Counted from the first letter of the stretch, positions 8,677 to 18,323 are shown. The stretch is 64,000 bases of DNA from Prolixibacteraceae bacterium (GCA_028683385.1 JAQUIJ010000014.1:62001-126000), one strand, 5' to 3'. Made by a program: numbers and translations. Notes: generated by a model from the letters alone, not told the origin.

Positions 8677-9687
8677 TTAATTTTTATAATAAGGGAAATA
8701 TAATTTCACAGTATCTCCGCCATCCGTTGTAGTCCCGATCTCAACTTTTCCTTTTTGTGCTTCACAAATGAGCTTTATCAGCGGAAAATCCAGCCCGTTG
8801 AACCCAACCAAATGGGTTGTACCGCTGCCTAAAAGTTCAAATACATTCTTTTCTTCCTGGGCAGAAAACCAGTTTCCATCATCCCGGATTTCAAGAATTG
8901 CACTGGATATGGATGTATCTTCCCATCCGTCAATTGAGATGTTTTTTTTGCAAAATTGCAGCGCGTTTGAGAGAATGAGATCGATACATGTACTGAATAA
9001 GGCAGCATCAGCGTAGGCAAAGGTTTGACCATCATTTAATCCAGACGAAATGGTAACCGTAACTTGCTTCTGGTCAATCTTCTCACTATGCTTGCTTAGT
9101 AACCATCTTACCTCTTCAAGAAGGTTAATCTTATCGTTTTTAATTTTTTTAGCGTTTGTTCTTAGCTCAGTTATTTTTAAGGCTGTAAGCGAAAAGTTTT
9201 CAAGACGTGTTACCGATGCCTCCAACATATCAACTATACGTCTAAGTTCGCTTGTTGTATCCATGTTTTTAAGTAAACTGACAAAGCCTACAATTCCATG
9301 CAGTGGCGTTCTGATTTCATGGCTGATCAGACGTAGAAAATTTGATTTGATATTGTCTAACTCTATCAGTTGGTCGTTCTTTTCATGTAAGGTTCTTTTT
9401 ATTTTCAATGTTCTGGAATAAAGTCCCGAAACGAATCCGAAGAACCCACCCATCACAGCAAAAATTATACTCATCGGTAACATACTTGAATGGAATGAAT
9501 GCTTAATCCGGGCTACAAACACATCAGCAAATAAGTCGAATGAAATATCTGAAGGGTTAAATTCGAACCAGTAAACCACCATCGTAATTGGGTGCAACAC
9601 AAAAATCGCTATCAGAATACCAATTAATATATGCAGAAGCATAACATTAAAATGAAAATATGGAACGCGATATGTAATTTCTTTCAT
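8677..9687 (-). CDS. Membrane histidine kinase with H-x12-HPxxM module and degenerate ATP lid
   Basis: 336-aa sensor kinase. Two membrane helices (about 17-38 and 70-91) carry the shared pattern His19-x12-His32-Pro-x2-Met36-x2-YWF, followed by HSF (His63). There is no large periplasmic domain, so the metal or redox signal is probably sensed in the membrane. The HisKA phosphoacceptor is His123 (SHEIRTPLHG). The N-box is recognisable (LILSNALQF), but the later boxes read DDGNWF and GFNGLDFPLIK, unlike the canonical DxGxG and GTGLGL, so ATP binding may be weak. No response regulator gene is adjacent. Confidence 0.85.
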   Translation of the reverse strand: MKEITYRVPYFHFNVMLLHILIGILIAIFVLHPITMVVYWFEFNPSDISFDLFADVFVARIKHSFHSSMLPMSIIFAVMGGFFGFVSGLYSRTLKIKRTLHEKNDQLIELDNIKSNFLRLISHEIRTPLHGIVGFVSLLKNMDTTSELRRIVDMLEASVTRLENFSLTALKITELRTNAKKIKNDKINLLEEVRWLLSKHSEKIDQKQVTVTISSGLNDGQTFAYADAALFSTCIDLILSNALQFCKKNISIDGWEDTSISSAILEIRDDGNWFSAQEEKNVFELLGSGTTHLVGFNGLDFPLIKLICEAQKGKVEIGTTTDGGDTVKLYFPYYKN

Positions 9688-9809
9688 GATTTTTTCTTTT
9701 TATCTTGATGCCTATCTCAACAATCGCAGTATCACTCAATCAGCAGCAATAAATTTTTATTCAGAGGTCATTTTGAGTTATGACCTTATAGTTTCTATTC
9801 TTCAATCGG

Positions 9810-10898
9810 TCAGTCAAATTGAGGAATGGTGAAATAAAATATTGAACCTTTCCCTTCTTTGCTTTCCACCTCAATTTTTCCACCTTGCTTTTCGACGAAT
9901 TCTTTACATAGCGTCAGTCCCAGTCCGGTGCTGGGTTCACCTTCAGTTCCATTTCTATTGGTTTGACTATCGAGTCGGAATAAATGATCAACCATCGTGT
10001 TATTCATTCCAATGCCGGAATCTTTAATCGAAATTTCAACTCGATTGTCGCCTTTAATTTTAGCTGAAACATTTATTTTTCCACCTTTATAAGTAAATTT
10101 CACAGCGTTTGAAACCAGATTCCGGATGACAAATTGGAGCATCTTGCTATCGGCAAAAACCGCTAAGTCATTCGGAATATCATAAGTGATTTCTATTTCC
10201 TTGCTTTTTGCTGATTCCAAAATCATTACGATACTTTCCTTCACTTCAGGTAATAGTTCAATCGGTTTCGGGTCGAAAGGAATTAATCCTTGCTGCATCC
10301 TTGCCCATTCAAGTAGGTTTTCGAGTAAATGGTAGAGGCTGGTAGCAGAATTCTCCATGCTTAATGTAATCTGATGAATTTGATCGATTGTCATGTTTGG
10401 TAATTCTTCCACCAATATGCGGGTCAGTCCCCAAAAACCATTTAGAGGGCTTCGTAAGTCGTGGGCAATAATGGAGAAAAAAATATCCTTTTCGTTGTTG
10501 GATTTTTTCAGTTCAGCTATCTTTTCTTCAAGATATTTATTCAGGTTTTTTAGTTTACCTAGTGTTTCATTTAGCTGATATTGCTGTCCATTTATTTCTT
10601 GTTCCTGGCGACGGATTTTCCTGAAGTAAAGTCCGGGCGCTAATCCGGCAATACACCCGATCACTGCAAAAGCCAGCGATACAGACACCGCATCCGGATG
10701 AAAGGCATGTATAAATCCTTTGTTTGAAGCTTCAAGTAGACTTTTTAGTGTAATACCGGCGTTATTGATCTTAAACCAGTAAATAAACATGGTGACGGGA
10801 TGCAATACAAAATATCCCAGCAATCCTCCGGCCACTGTATGGATAAATACAGAACTTTCTGTTATTCGACGAACTGATGTGCTTATTTTTTCATCCAT
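9810..10898 (-). CDS. Membrane histidine kinase with H-x12-HPxxM module
   Basis: 362-aa sensor kinase. Helices at about 18-41 and 70-91 carry His20-x12-His33-Pro-x2-Met37-x2-YWF and HAF (His64), the same module as the genes at 6123 and 8677. A coiled-coil linker (about 95-135) leads to HisKA with His146 (AHDLRSPLNG) and an intact HATPase domain: N-box LVSNAVKF, G1 DSGIG, G2 TGLGL. The second paralogous kinase lies 122 bases downstream. There is no response regulator nearby, so the partner is elsewhere or the kinases act together. It is probably tied to metal stress because it sits directly downstream of the CusABC genes. Confidence 0.88.
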   Translation of the reverse strand: MDEKISTSVRRITESSVFIHTVAGGLLGYFVLHPVTMFIYWFKINNAGITLKSLLEASNKGFIHAFHPDAVSVSLAFAVIGCIAGLAPGLYFRKIRRQEQEINGQQYQLNETLGKLKNLNKYLEEKIAELKKSNNEKDIFFSIIAHDLRSPLNGFWGLTRILVEELPNMTIDQIHQITLSMENSATSLYHLLENLLEWARMQQGLIPFDPKPIELLPEVKESIVMILESAKSKEIEITYDIPNDLAVFADSKMLQFVIRNLVSNAVKFTYKGGKINVSAKIKGDNRVEISIKDSGIGMNNTMVDHLFRLDSQTNRNGTEGEPSTGLGLTLCKEFVEKQGGKIEVESKEGKGSIFYFTIPQFD

Positions 10899-10941
10899 TG
10901 ATTCGCATTTATGAACTTCTAATGTCCGGTTTCCGGTTAAT

Positions 10942-10970
10942 TGATCCGATGACTAGCAGTCACCGGATCA
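10942..10970. terminator. Hairpin between cusB and the histidine kinase gene
   Basis: Inverted repeat TGATCCG (10942-10948) / CGGATCA (10964-10970), with an inner GACT/AGTC stem and a 3-base loop. It lies 21 bases beyond the cusB stop. No clear T-run follows on the minus strand, so it may be a processing or stabilising hairpin rather than an intrinsic terminator. Confidence 0.4.
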
Positions 10971-10990
10971 TCAGGATGAAAGTAAATTAC

Positions 10991-12583
10991 TTATTTCCGA
11001 TAAGCACAGCACTCAGGAAGAGCTATATAGGCAGCATCCGAAGCTTTGTATTTTTCGGTATCGTGGCCAGCATTGGCTATAGCTTTCTGTATGGCATCCA
11101 AATTGGTTTTAGCACCATCAAACTGAACATGCAGCATTTTTGTTTCTGTACTCCATTCTGCCGAACTTACCCCTGAAACGGATTTTGCAGCCGTTTCTAT
11201 CCGGTCTTTGCACATCTCGCATTCTCCGGAAACTTTAATTGTTTGGTGTTCCATGTTTGCCATTTCAGTCCCTTGTTTCATATTCATCACGGCTTTTTCA
11301 CCCGTCATTTCACCATGATTATGTCCAGTCGAAACTATTCCACCTGAAGGGTTCATCATGCTCGGTTTGCCTTCCAATTGGGCTGCTGCATCCACGCTGA
11401 ACGCGCTTTGGGTCACAATTTCTTCACCATCTGCCAAACCGTCCAAAACCACATAACTATTCCCCAATTGAGGTCCCAATTCAATTTCGCGGATTTTGAA
11501 AACAGGCTCCTCGCTGTTGGGTTCCTTCACATACACTATGGAACGTTTTCCTGTCCAAAGCACTGCCGAACGCGGAATAACCAACTTGTCCTGAAATTCC
11601 GGGAGATTTGCTTTTACTAGTCCGGTGGCAAACATTTCAGGTTTTAGTTTGCCACCCGGATTGCTGATCTCAACCCGAACTTTGGCAACTCGGTTTACCG
11701 GATCAATCACCGGATCGATAAACCTAACATTTCCGGAATAAGTTGAACCTGGCAATGCCTGAATAGTGAAATCAATTTTATCGCCAGTTTTAAGGAATGG
11801 AAGATCGCTTTCGTAGGCATCAAACAACACCCAAACTCGCGATAAGTCTGAAACTTCGAAAAGTACCGAACCTTGACTAACATAGTCGCCATTATTGACG
11901 CGCCTTCCAGTAATAATGCCTGAAGTATTCGATTCAACCTCTACATTGGCCTGAACATTCCCTGAACTCTCGATTGCTGAAATTTGGGAATCAGTCAGTT
12001 TCCACTGTCGAAGTTTTTCCTTTGATGCCTCATAAATTTCGGGCTGTGCTTTTTTCGTTTTGACAGATTCGAGCAGTTCCTGCTGGGCTGTTACGAGTTC
12101 GGGCGAATAAATGAGCGCCAGTTTTTGTCCTTTTCTGACTGGCTCACCTGTAAAATTAACCAGCAATTTTTCAACCCTTCCGGAGATATGTGCCACCTGA
12201 TTTTGTAGCAAACGCTCATCTGCCTGAACTTTTCCGTAAAGACGCACTTCTTTTTCTGTGTTTTGGCGCGAAACAACCGATGTGAGCACGTTGGCCAACT
12301 GGGCTGCCTCTTTAGTCAAATGCACGGCAGCCGGATCCATTTCTGCGGTGCCGCTCTGCGTGAGCGGAATTAAATCCATCGCACAAATGGGGCATTTACC
12401 GGGTTTATCCATTCGAATATGCGGATGCATCGAACAGGTCCAAACTTCAGATTTTGAAGCTTCTGCTGCGTGGTCGTGTTTTTCTTCTTTGGCCGGAGAT
12501 GAATGGAAGAATATCCAACCAAGTAAAATGCCCCCAGTCAGAATGAGGCTAAAGCGGACGTATTTATTACTAAATATTTTCAT
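10991..12583 (-). CDS. cusB: RND periplasmic adaptor (CusB-like) with N-terminal HMBD and C-terminal HMA domains
   Basis: 530-aa membrane-fusion protein of a heavy-metal RND pump. Order: membrane anchor (about 10-27); a heavy-metal-binding domain with Cys50 (WTCSMHPHI) and Cys64/Cys67 (GKCPICAMDL); barrel-sandwich hybrid, hairpin and beta-barrel domains (about 110-400); a His/Met linker; and an HMA domain with CEMC at Cys455/Cys458 and Cys525-Cys526 in LPECCAYRK. The C-terminal HMA domain matches the free-standing HMA proteins of this cluster, so the adaptor carries its own tethered chaperone. Third gene of a cusA-tolC-cusB order, 18 bases after the TolC gene. Confidence 0.92.
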   Translation of the reverse strand: MKIFSNKYVRFSLILTGGILLGWIFFHSSPAKEEKHDHAAEASKSEVWTCSMHPHIRMDKPGKCPICAMDLIPLTQSGTAEMDPAAVHLTKEAAQLANVLTSVVSRQNTEKEVRLYGKVQADERLLQNQVAHISGRVEKLLVNFTGEPVRKGQKLALIYSPELVTAQQELLESVKTKKAQPEIYEASKEKLRQWKLTDSQISAIESSGNVQANVEVESNTSGIITGRRVNNGDYVSQGSVLFEVSDLSRVWVLFDAYESDLPFLKTGDKIDFTIQALPGSTYSGNVRFIDPVIDPVNRVAKVRVEISNPGGKLKPEMFATGLVKANLPEFQDKLVIPRSAVLWTGKRSIVYVKEPNSEEPVFKIREIELGPQLGNSYVVLDGLADGEEIVTQSAFSVDAAAQLEGKPSMMNPSGGIVSTGHNHGEMTGEKAVMNMKQGTEMANMEHQTIKVSGECEMCKDRIETAAKSVSGVSSAEWSTETKMLHVQFDGAKTNLDAIQKAIANAGHDTEKYKASDAAYIALPECCAYRK

Positions 12584-12601
12584 CTTATCTGAATTTTAAT
12601 G

Positions 12602-14056
12602 TTATTGAATTTTCATAAATGCCATTAATCGTTTGAGCCATGCAACAGATGTATTGTAGTCGGCTATTGCTTCAACCTGCCGGTACTCGTAATCGAGCGT
12701 TTGTTGCCTGACACGTAGTATATCGGTGAGGGAAGTACCTGATGATGCAAAACTTTTGAACATGATATCGAGAGATTTAGATGCTAACTGATATTGATCA
12801 GCATAAAGTTTCGTCCTGCGCTGAGCATCCTGATACAACTGTAATGCCTGATAATATTCGGTGTGAAGTGAATTCGCCACAGCCTTGTAATTTTGGACAT
12901 TCGCCGATTTCAAAAAGTCGGCTTCGTCACGCATCGCTTTGTACTTTTTACGGTAAATGGGCAAGGAGGCTGTTATCATGGGCATCACCATATCTTTTCC
13001 GTTCATCGGCGATGTTGACATTTCACTTTTATTGATCAGCGAATAATTTAGGCCCAGCCCAACCATTGGGTAACTCATTTTGGTAACCATCTGTTTGCGG
13101 GCTTCCAGCGATTGTTGTTCGAATTGCAGCATTCCCAACATAGGATTATTTTTCAGGATGCTGTCAGGTACAGCCAAGAATGAAGTCTCAAAATTTTCTG
13201 ACTTCAGAGTATCTGGCAAACTGACAATTGCTACCTGCGGCCTGTTCAGATAACTGTTAAATTGTGCAGAAATGGTAATTAACTGGTTGTTTAATAGATT
13301 AATGTTATTCTGAAGATCACCAATTTCAATCTGAATACGATATACATCCGAAAGTCCCGAGCCACCAGTGGAAGAACCCATTGAACTGCCACCCCCCATT
13401 GGTGTGGCAGCTTGGCTTGGAGCTGTTCCGGCAGAATTGCCGGAAGCTCCTCCCATGCTATTCATGCCGGATGATCCGGACGAAGAACCTGGAGTGGAAC
13501 TCTGGGGCATTGATTTGCCAGCAGAAGTAGAACTGTTACCTGATGTACCAGCTTTAAACCTTACAATGGCCAATCGTTCAATCGTCCGAAGCAAACTAAT
13601 GTTTTTCTCCGAAACACGGATATTCTGTTTGACCTTATTCAATTCGTACCACGTGCGTTGCACATCGTAAAATACCTGCAATTTGGCATCACGAAATGTT
13701 TCATATTTCGCTTTGGCCATCAGGCTCATCTCATCTTTGGCATTTTTCAGCACACCAAACCACGGAAACATTTGCATTAGACGGATGTCAGCAAGCTGAT
13801 TCCCACCCATAAGTTCCATAGGTTTTAGGAAAACCCCAAGACTAACATCAGGATCGGGCAAACTTCCCACCTGTGGTACTTTCTGCAAAGCAGCCTCGTA
13901 CTCAGCATACCGCTGAAGTACAGTTGGATTATTTTTGGCGGCAATTTCAAGATAGTTGAATAAAGAATCTGTCGGTTCCTGACCATTTCCAATAACCCAA
14001 CTTCCAAGTGCAAGCAAAAAGAACAGTAATTTTTTATATGCCTGAGTTTTCATCAT
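12602..14056 (-). CDS. TolC-family outer membrane factor of the Cus pump
   Basis: 484-aa outer-membrane channel component for the CusA/CusB pump. It has a signal peptide (about 1-25) and the typical long helices of the OEP family. An unusual Ser/Gly/Met low-complexity insertion spans residues 170-235, between the two helical halves, where it would sit in the periplasmic or equatorial part. The start overlaps the end of cusA by 23 bases, so translation is coupled. ATG codons at 14056 and 14053 are both possible. The Met residues in the insertion may bind Cu(I), which is inference. Confidence 0.88.
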   Translation of the reverse strand: MMKTQAYKKLLFFLLALGSWVIGNGQEPTDSLFNYLEIAAKNNPTVLQRYAEYEAALQKVPQVGSLPDPDVSLGVFLKPMELMGGNQLADIRLMQMFPWFGVLKNAKDEMSLMAKAKYETFRDAKLQVFYDVQRTWYELNKVKQNIRVSEKNISLLRTIERLAIVRFKAGTSGNSSTSAGKSMPQSSTPGSSSGSSGMNSMGGASGNSAGTAPSQAATPMGGGSSMGSSTGGSGLSDVYRIQIEIGDLQNNINLLNNQLITISAQFNSYLNRPQVAIVSLPDTLKSENFETSFLAVPDSILKNNPMLGMLQFEQQSLEARKQMVTKMSYPMVGLGLNYSLINKSEMSTSPMNGKDMVMPMITASLPIYRKKYKAMRDEADFLKSANVQNYKAVANSLHTEYYQALQLYQDAQRRTKLYADQYQLASKSLDIMFKSFASSGTSLTDILRVRQQTLDYEYRQVEAIADYNTSVAWLKRLMAFMKIQ

Positions 14057-17000
14057 CTTGATTGTTTAGGTTATTAATCGCTAATTTATTGTGCTTGGTT
14101 ACTGCATTTTCCCTCCACATGGCCTGAAACATCGGGACAACGAAGACGGTCATTACCTGAATAACCATGCCTCCAAACATTGGTATTGCCATTGGGATCA
14201 TGATGTCGGAACCCTTACCATTCGATGATAAAACAGGCAGCAAAGCGATGACAGCAACAGCGGTGGTCATCATCGCCGGACGGACACGTTTCAATCCGGC
14301 AGAAACAACTGCTTCGCGAACTTCGTGAACAGTTGCCGGGTGCCGGGCTTCGAATACCTGGTGAATATAGGTACCCATGATTACCCCGTCGTTGGTAGCA
14401 ATCCCGAACAGTGCAATGAAACCGACCCAGACCGCGACGCTCAAATTAATCGTGTGCATCTGGAACATATCGCGGAGGTTGATCCCTTCAATTGAAAAGT
14501 TAAGGAACCAGCCTTGCCCATAAAGCCAAAGCATAATAAAACCACCCGCAAAAGCAACGAATACTCCCGAGAAGTGAATTAGTGATGCTGTAACTGTGCG
14601 GAATTGAAAATAGAGCAACAACAATATCAAGAGCAAACTTATTGGTATTACAATTGCCAATCGTTTGGTGGCTCTTATCTGATGCTCGTAATTACCGGCA
14701 AAGTTATATGATACGCCAGTGGGTAATACAAGAGCGCCTGAACTTAGTTTTTCCTTCAATATTTTAGTTGCCTGATCCACCACATCGACTTCGGCTATAC
14801 CTTCGTTTTTATCGAAAATAACATACCCGTTCAAAAATGTATTTTCGCTTCGGATCATTTGTGCGCCACGGGTATAATCAATGTCTGCAATTTCGCTTAA
14901 TGGAATCTGAACGCCGTTCATCGCTGGAATCAGTATGCGTTTAATGTCTTCCGGATTGTCGCGCAATTCGCGGGCATAACGAACCCGGATCGGGAAGCGT
15001 TCACGACCTTCGACCGATGATGAAAGCGCCATACCTCCAACTGCCACCGAAAGAACTTCCTGCACATCGCTCACACTCATTCCATATCGCGCCATCGCTT
15101 CACGGTTAAGCTTGATTTCGAGGTATGGTGCGCCAACGGCACGGTCGTAGAACACCGCAGAAGCTTTGATCGATGGTACTTCTTTCAGCGCTTGTTCAAG
15201 CAACATTCCTCCCTGTTCAATTGCATCCAGATCGGGACCAAATACTTTTAATCCCATCGGAGCACGCATTCCGGTTGAAAGCATTACCAATCTGGTTTCA
15301 ATAGGCTGCAATTTAGGAGCTGAAGTCAATCCCGGAATATTGGTCACTTTAACGATTTCGTTCCAGATATCATTCGGTTTTTTGATTTCAGGTCGCCATT
15401 GCCGGAAGTATTCGCCACTTTCGACAGGGATAAGACTGTCGGCAGAAATAGCCCTAAAACCTTCCTTATTAAGATTGTATTTAGATCCACTTTTAAGTAT
15501 ATAGCTACCATCACGGTCAACCTTAAACTGCATACGATGGCCATTTTCATCCAGTATATATTCGGGACGATAATTGATTGTATTCTCGAACATCTGCACT
15601 GGTGCCGGATCAAGAGCTGAGTTAACCCGGCCCCATTTCCCAACAGCAACTTCAACCTCAGGAATGGCTGAAAGCCTTTTGTCAAGTGTTTCAATGTATT
15701 CGAGGTTCTTTTGAATGCTGGAATGCGGCATACTGGTTGGCATCAAAAGGAACGAACCTTCATTTAAAGATGGCATAAACTCTTTTCCCGTACCCGGAAA
15801 TGTTTCAGTAGAAGACTTCCAAAAAGAAGTTTGCCTGAATTCTTTCCAACCTACTTTTTCCATTCCCGTGGCAACACCACCGAATGTTTTATCAAATCCC
15901 TGCCAGGCCAGCAATCCGAATAACAAAGTAATTGCAGGTATAATGAGGAATTTCCATTTGTGTTCCAATGCCCATCGCATAATGCCTTCATAAAAATGTA
16001 CCATCGACATCAGGGCTGCAAGAATCACCACAATTATTCCACTAACAAAAATAAAGTTTGAGAAGGTGCTGTTGTGCGCGCCTAACGGAAGCCACTCGAT
16101 AGTGAGGTACCAGGCAGCCACAAGTACAGTAATGGCAATGTTGATGTAGTTTGGAAATTCTTTCCGGCGCTCTGGCCAGCGGTAATCGAGCAAATTATTA
16201 ATACCAACAGCGATTAGGGCCAAGGCAGGCCAGACTTGCCAGACAATGACAATCAACACACCGGCAATCATCAAACAACCGTTCCATATCCGTCGGATTT
16301 TTTTTGTATCAACACGAATATTAAAGAAGATATGTGTTAATGTAGGCAATACAACAATACCGAGAATAAACGCTGAAATCAGTGAAAAGGTCTTTGTGAA
16401 TGCCAGTGGATGAAACAGCTTTCCTTCGGCAGCCTGCATGGCGAAAACGGGAAGGAAGCTGACGATGGTTGTAGCAATAGATGTCACTACGGCATCACGC
16501 ACCTCCGTGGTTGCATTGTAAACAACCGACATCAGTTTTTTTCCACGGATTCCTTTATTTTCCGGCATTTCGAGGTGCCGGAGAATATTTTCGACATCCA
16601 CAATTCCAATATCGACCATTACACCAATGGCAATAGCTATACCCGAAAGGGCTACAATATTGGCATCGATTCCGAAAAGACGCATCAAAATGAAAGTCAT
16701 TAGTACGCCAATTGGCAGCAGTCCGGCTACTATAAGTGAGGCCCTTAAATTCATCACCAGAACAATGATGACGATGATACTGATCAGGATTTCGTGCGAA
16801 AGGGCTGATTCGAGTGTTCCGATGGTTTCCATGATCAGCCCGGTACGGTCGTAAAACGGTACGATGGTAACTTTCGAGATACTGCCATCAGGCAACGTTT
16901 TTTGTGGCAATCCGGCTTCAAGTTCCTTGATCTTATTTTTGACATTACCAATAACGTCCATTGGATTTGAGCCGTATCGTGCCACCACAACAGCACCCAC

Positions 17001-17903
17001 AGCTTCAGAGCCAGCTTTATCCAATCCTCCGCGACGGGTAGCCGGTCCAAATACCACGTGGGCCACATCTTTAATCCGCACCGGAACGTTATTCCGGACA
17101 GCAACTACTGAGACCTCAAGATCTTCCAGATTCTTTACATACCCCAAACCTCGGATAATATACTCTACATTATTCAATTCAATGGTTTCTGCTCCAATGT
17201 CGAGGTTGCTTTTGCGCACGGCATTCATTACATCCATGGCCGAAACATTGAACGCTTTCAACGCTTCAGGATTTAAGTCGATCTGGTATTCTTTAATGAA
17301 ACCACCAACTGACGCCACTTCTGAAACCCCTTCAGCAGTGGTAAGTCCGTATTTGACGTAGAAATCCTGAATGGTGCGCAATTCTTGTGGATCCCAGCCA
17401 CCGTTTGGCTTTCCGGTTTTGGGATCACGGCCCTCAAGTGTGTACCAGTAAATTTGCCCCAATGCGGTGGCATCCGGTCCTAAAGTGGGCTGTACGCCCT
17501 GAGGCAAAGTGCCAGAAGGTAACGAATTTAGCTTTTCGAGAATACGTGAACGGCTCCAGTAAAATTCTACATTATCTTTGAAGATAATATAGATAAAAGA
17601 CATTCCGAACATGGAAGTACTCCGTATGGTTTGTACGCCGGGGATACCCAGCAAAGCCGTAGTTAGCGGGTAACTTATCTGATCTTGAATGTCTTTGGGA
17701 GAACGCCCCATCCATTCAGTAGCTACAATCTGCTGATTCTCCCCAATGTCGGGGATCGCATCCACCGCAATCGGATCGCGGGGAAAATAATCAGGTTTCC
17801 AGTTGAACGGCATGTATACCATGCCCAAAACCACAAAAGTGATCAGGAACATAAAGGTAATCAGCCGGTTTTCAAGAAAATATTTGACGAGTCGGTTGAA
17901 CAT
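14034..17903 (-). CDS. cusA: Heavy-metal RND efflux pump CusA/CzcA family, enlarged
   Basis: 1289-aa inner-membrane pump expelling Cu(I)/Ag(I) or similar metals by proton antiport. The family TM4 signature GVMVDIGIVDVEN is at about 425-440. Met-rich porter features resemble CusA: EFMPSLNEGSFLLMPTSMP and MLSTGMRAPMGLKV. E. coli CusA has about 1047 aa; the extra length here is largely an insertion at about 560-680 with three or four more hydrophobic segments, a form seen in Bacteroidota homologues. It is the first pump gene, 28 bases downstream of the YHS lipoprotein and overlapping the TolC gene. Confidence 0.93.
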   Translation of the reverse strand: MFNRLVKYFLENRLITFMFLITFVVLGMVYMPFNWKPDYFPRDPIAVDAIPDIGENQQIVATEWMGRSPKDIQDQISYPLTTALLGIPGVQTIRSTSMFGMSFIYIIFKDNVEFYWSRSRILEKLNSLPSGTLPQGVQPTLGPDATALGQIYWYTLEGRDPKTGKPNGGWDPQELRTIQDFYVKYGLTTAEGVSEVASVGGFIKEYQIDLNPEALKAFNVSAMDVMNAVRKSNLDIGAETIELNNVEYIIRGLGYVKNLEDLEVSVVAVRNNVPVRIKDVAHVVFGPATRRGGLDKAGSEAVGAVVVARYGSNPMDVIGNVKNKIKELEAGLPQKTLPDGSISKVTIVPFYDRTGLIMETIGTLESALSHEILISIIVIIVLVMNLRASLIVAGLLPIGVLMTFILMRLFGIDANIVALSGIAIAIGVMVDIGIVDVENILRHLEMPENKGIRGKKLMSVVYNATTEVRDAVVTSIATTIVSFLPVFAMQAAEGKLFHPLAFTKTFSLISAFILGIVVLPTLTHIFFNIRVDTKKIRRIWNGCLMIAGVLIVIVWQVWPALALIAVGINNLLDYRWPERRKEFPNYINIAITVLVAAWYLTIEWLPLGAHNSTFSNFIFVSGIIVVILAALMSMVHFYEGIMRWALEHKWKFLIIPAITLLFGLLAWQGFDKTFGGVATGMEKVGWKEFRQTSFWKSSTETFPGTGKEFMPSLNEGSFLLMPTSMPHSSIQKNLEYIETLDKRLSAIPEVEVAVGKWGRVNSALDPAPVQMFENTINYRPEYILDENGHRMQFKVDRDGSYILKSGSKYNLNKEGFRAISADSLIPVESGEYFRQWRPEIKKPNDIWNEIVKVTNIPGLTSAPKLQPIETRLVMLSTGMRAPMGLKVFGPDLDAIEQGGMLLEQALKEVPSIKASAVFYDRAVGAPYLEIKLNREAMARYGMSVSDVQEVLSVAVGGMALSSSVEGRERFPIRVRYARELRDNPEDIKRILIPAMNGVQIPLSEIADIDYTRGAQMIRSENTFLNGYVIFDKNEGIAEVDVVDQATKILKEKLSSGALVLPTGVSYNFAGNYEHQIRATKRLAIVIPISLLLILLLLYFQFRTVTASLIHFSGVFVAFAGGFIMLWLYGQGWFLNFSIEGINLRDMFQMHTINLSVAVWVGFIALFGIATNDGVIMGTYIHQVFEARHPATVHEVREAVVSAGLKRVRPAMMTTAVAVIALLPVLSSNGKGSDIMIPMAIPMFGGMVIQVMTVFVVPMFQAMWRENAVTKHNKLAINNLNNQDDENSGI

Positions 17904-17931
17904 GAATATTTTTTTTAGATATACTTATTAA

Positions 17932-18303
17932 TTAAAAAACGCTTGACATCATTACTATCATTAGGGCTGTCATTACCACACCTCCTCCTATCCATCCAAC
18001 AGTAGTCAGTGTTTTTTTATGAGTATCCTTGTGCTGCTTTTGTACAAAGTGATCCGGGTTACTTTTAAAAACCGATAAACATTGCTCACTTTCAAAGTAG
18101 TAATTGTTACCTTGATATTCAAAAGTAAAGCTGCTGCTGTTATCGACATCTTTCCCACAAACCGGGTCTACTTTCACAGTTGAATGTTCATGATTGTGAC
18201 CCTCTTGCATAGAACCAGACATGTGGCCTGGCATCATCATCATACATGATGGAAATGAAGCACCAATTACGAAAACTAAAATAACAATGGAAATTTTTCT
18301 CAT
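17932..18303 (-). CDS. YHS-domain lipoprotein-like protein with C-terminal membrane helix
   Basis: 123-aa protein. An N-terminal export signal ends at Cys20, followed by MMMM and a Met/His-rich stretch. Next is a YHS domain with VDPVCGKDV (Cys49), YYFES and Cys75, then a hydrophobic helix at about 101-120. YHS domains accompany copper pumps and bind metal through the Cys pair. It lies just upstream of cusA, in the same orientation and probably the same transcript. It likely shuttles copper to the pump. Confidence 0.85.
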   Translation of the reverse strand: MRKISIVILVFVIGASFPSCMMMMPGHMSGSMQEGHNHEHSTVKVDPVCGKDVDNSSSFTFEYQGNNYYFESEQCLSVFKSNPDHFVQKQHKDTHKKTLTTVGWIGGGVVMTALMIVMMSSVF

Positions 18304-18323
18304 GATAATAGGATTTTTAAAGA

